The notes under the pieces were generated by a model, which was not told where the DNA came from, did no database searches, and worked only from the letters and a program-made list of their open reading frames with translations. A stretch of 64,000 nucleotides of DNA from an uncultured Fodinibius sp. (GTDB lineage: Bacteria; Bacteroidota; Rhodothermia; Balneolales; Balneolaceae). Position 1 is the stretch's first letter. Every line of letters begins with the position of its first letter. This document shows, piece by piece, positions 63,973 to 64,000 of the stretch. The position numbers and the translations under genes were made by a program. The stretch is taken from assembly GCA_913057775.1 (NCBI GenBank), contig CAJXOG010000002.1, positions 248,001 to 312,000 of the forward strand, given 5' to 3'.

Positions 63973-64000
63973 GGACACATCATTAAGTTGGTGTGTCCTT
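63973..64000 (+). terminator. Terminator after acs, cut by window edge
   Basis: GGACACATCA and TTGGTGTGTCC form a stem, and the T run begins at the last bases of the window. Confidence 0.75.

Noticed and set aside
1-64000. CRISPR array
   Set aside because: No series of regularly spaced 23-47 base repeats was seen; the only short clustered repeats are the AAGCGT elements, which are irregularly spaced.

Overview
The window looks like a chromosomal segment of a moderately AT-rich member of the FCB group, most likely Balneolota/Balneolaceae (relatives of Balneola or Fodinibius) or a near neighbour. This is inferred from gene content: DUF1015-serC, an iron-sulfur type PurF, a type-3 ProRS, a CrtI-like desaturase, a methylmalonyl-CoA epimerase plus an acyl-CoA carboxylase, a TonB protein with a Pro/Glu-rich neck, and many genes without a recognisable Shine-Dalgarno. 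No rRNA, CRISPR array, integrase or transposase was seen.

Layout. 1-7.8 kb is housekeeping: the 3' end of a probable purA, tRNA-Gly, kup, an MscS channel, purF-engB-serA-mce and tRNA-Pro. 7.8-12.6 kb holds small or poorly known genes, including two zinc-ribbon mini-proteins, a TPR protein, a GroES-like protein, a Tat-type metallo-beta-lactamase-fold protein and an ABC ATPase. 12.7-27.3 kb is again core: an acidic protein coupled to an acyl-CoA carboxylase beta subunit, crtI, rlpA, tRNA-Thr, rhomboid, serC/DUF1015, DUF1844-nudix, tonB, and a proS-PAP2-nnrDE-vanZ operon.

27.5-32.5 kb is an AT-rich accessory insert beside tRNA-Met. It has a SIR2-like NADase gene followed 2 bp later by a 967-residue all-helical protein (a candidate two-gene defence module), a cluster of AAGCGT hairpins and two orphan small genes. 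32.5-50 kb returns to core and signalling genes: a TlpA-like protein, a histidine kinase/response regulator pair, an M23 peptidase, a LuxR-type regulator, aspS, sthA, sodA, a bacilliredoxin, a SpoIIE-type phosphatase, hflKC, and tetR-aarF. A umuD-like pseudogene at 50.1-50.5 kb has a stop codon exactly where the catalytic serine should be.

52.3-58.0 kb is the most interesting locus. It encodes an ECF sigma factor, a small lipoprotein followed by a 1072-residue secreted, C-terminally anchored TPR-CHAT protease, and a membrane protein whose N-terminus looks like an anti-sigma domain and whose outer part is TPR. The anti-sigma-like gene and the lipoprotein-CHAT unit are preceded by the same two-box sequence, TTTTGTAACA, 14 bases, TACTCTTG, on opposite strands 4.6 kb apart. 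I infer that this is the promoter of the local ECF sigma and that the three proteins form one protease-gated signalling circuit, similar in logic to the TPR-CHAT/Csx30/sigma module of type III-E CRISPR but without CRISPR.

58-64 kb carries a membrane protein, PdeM and a DEXH helicase of the ligase-associated repair set, then acs (acetyl-CoA synthetase) with its terminator at the window edge.
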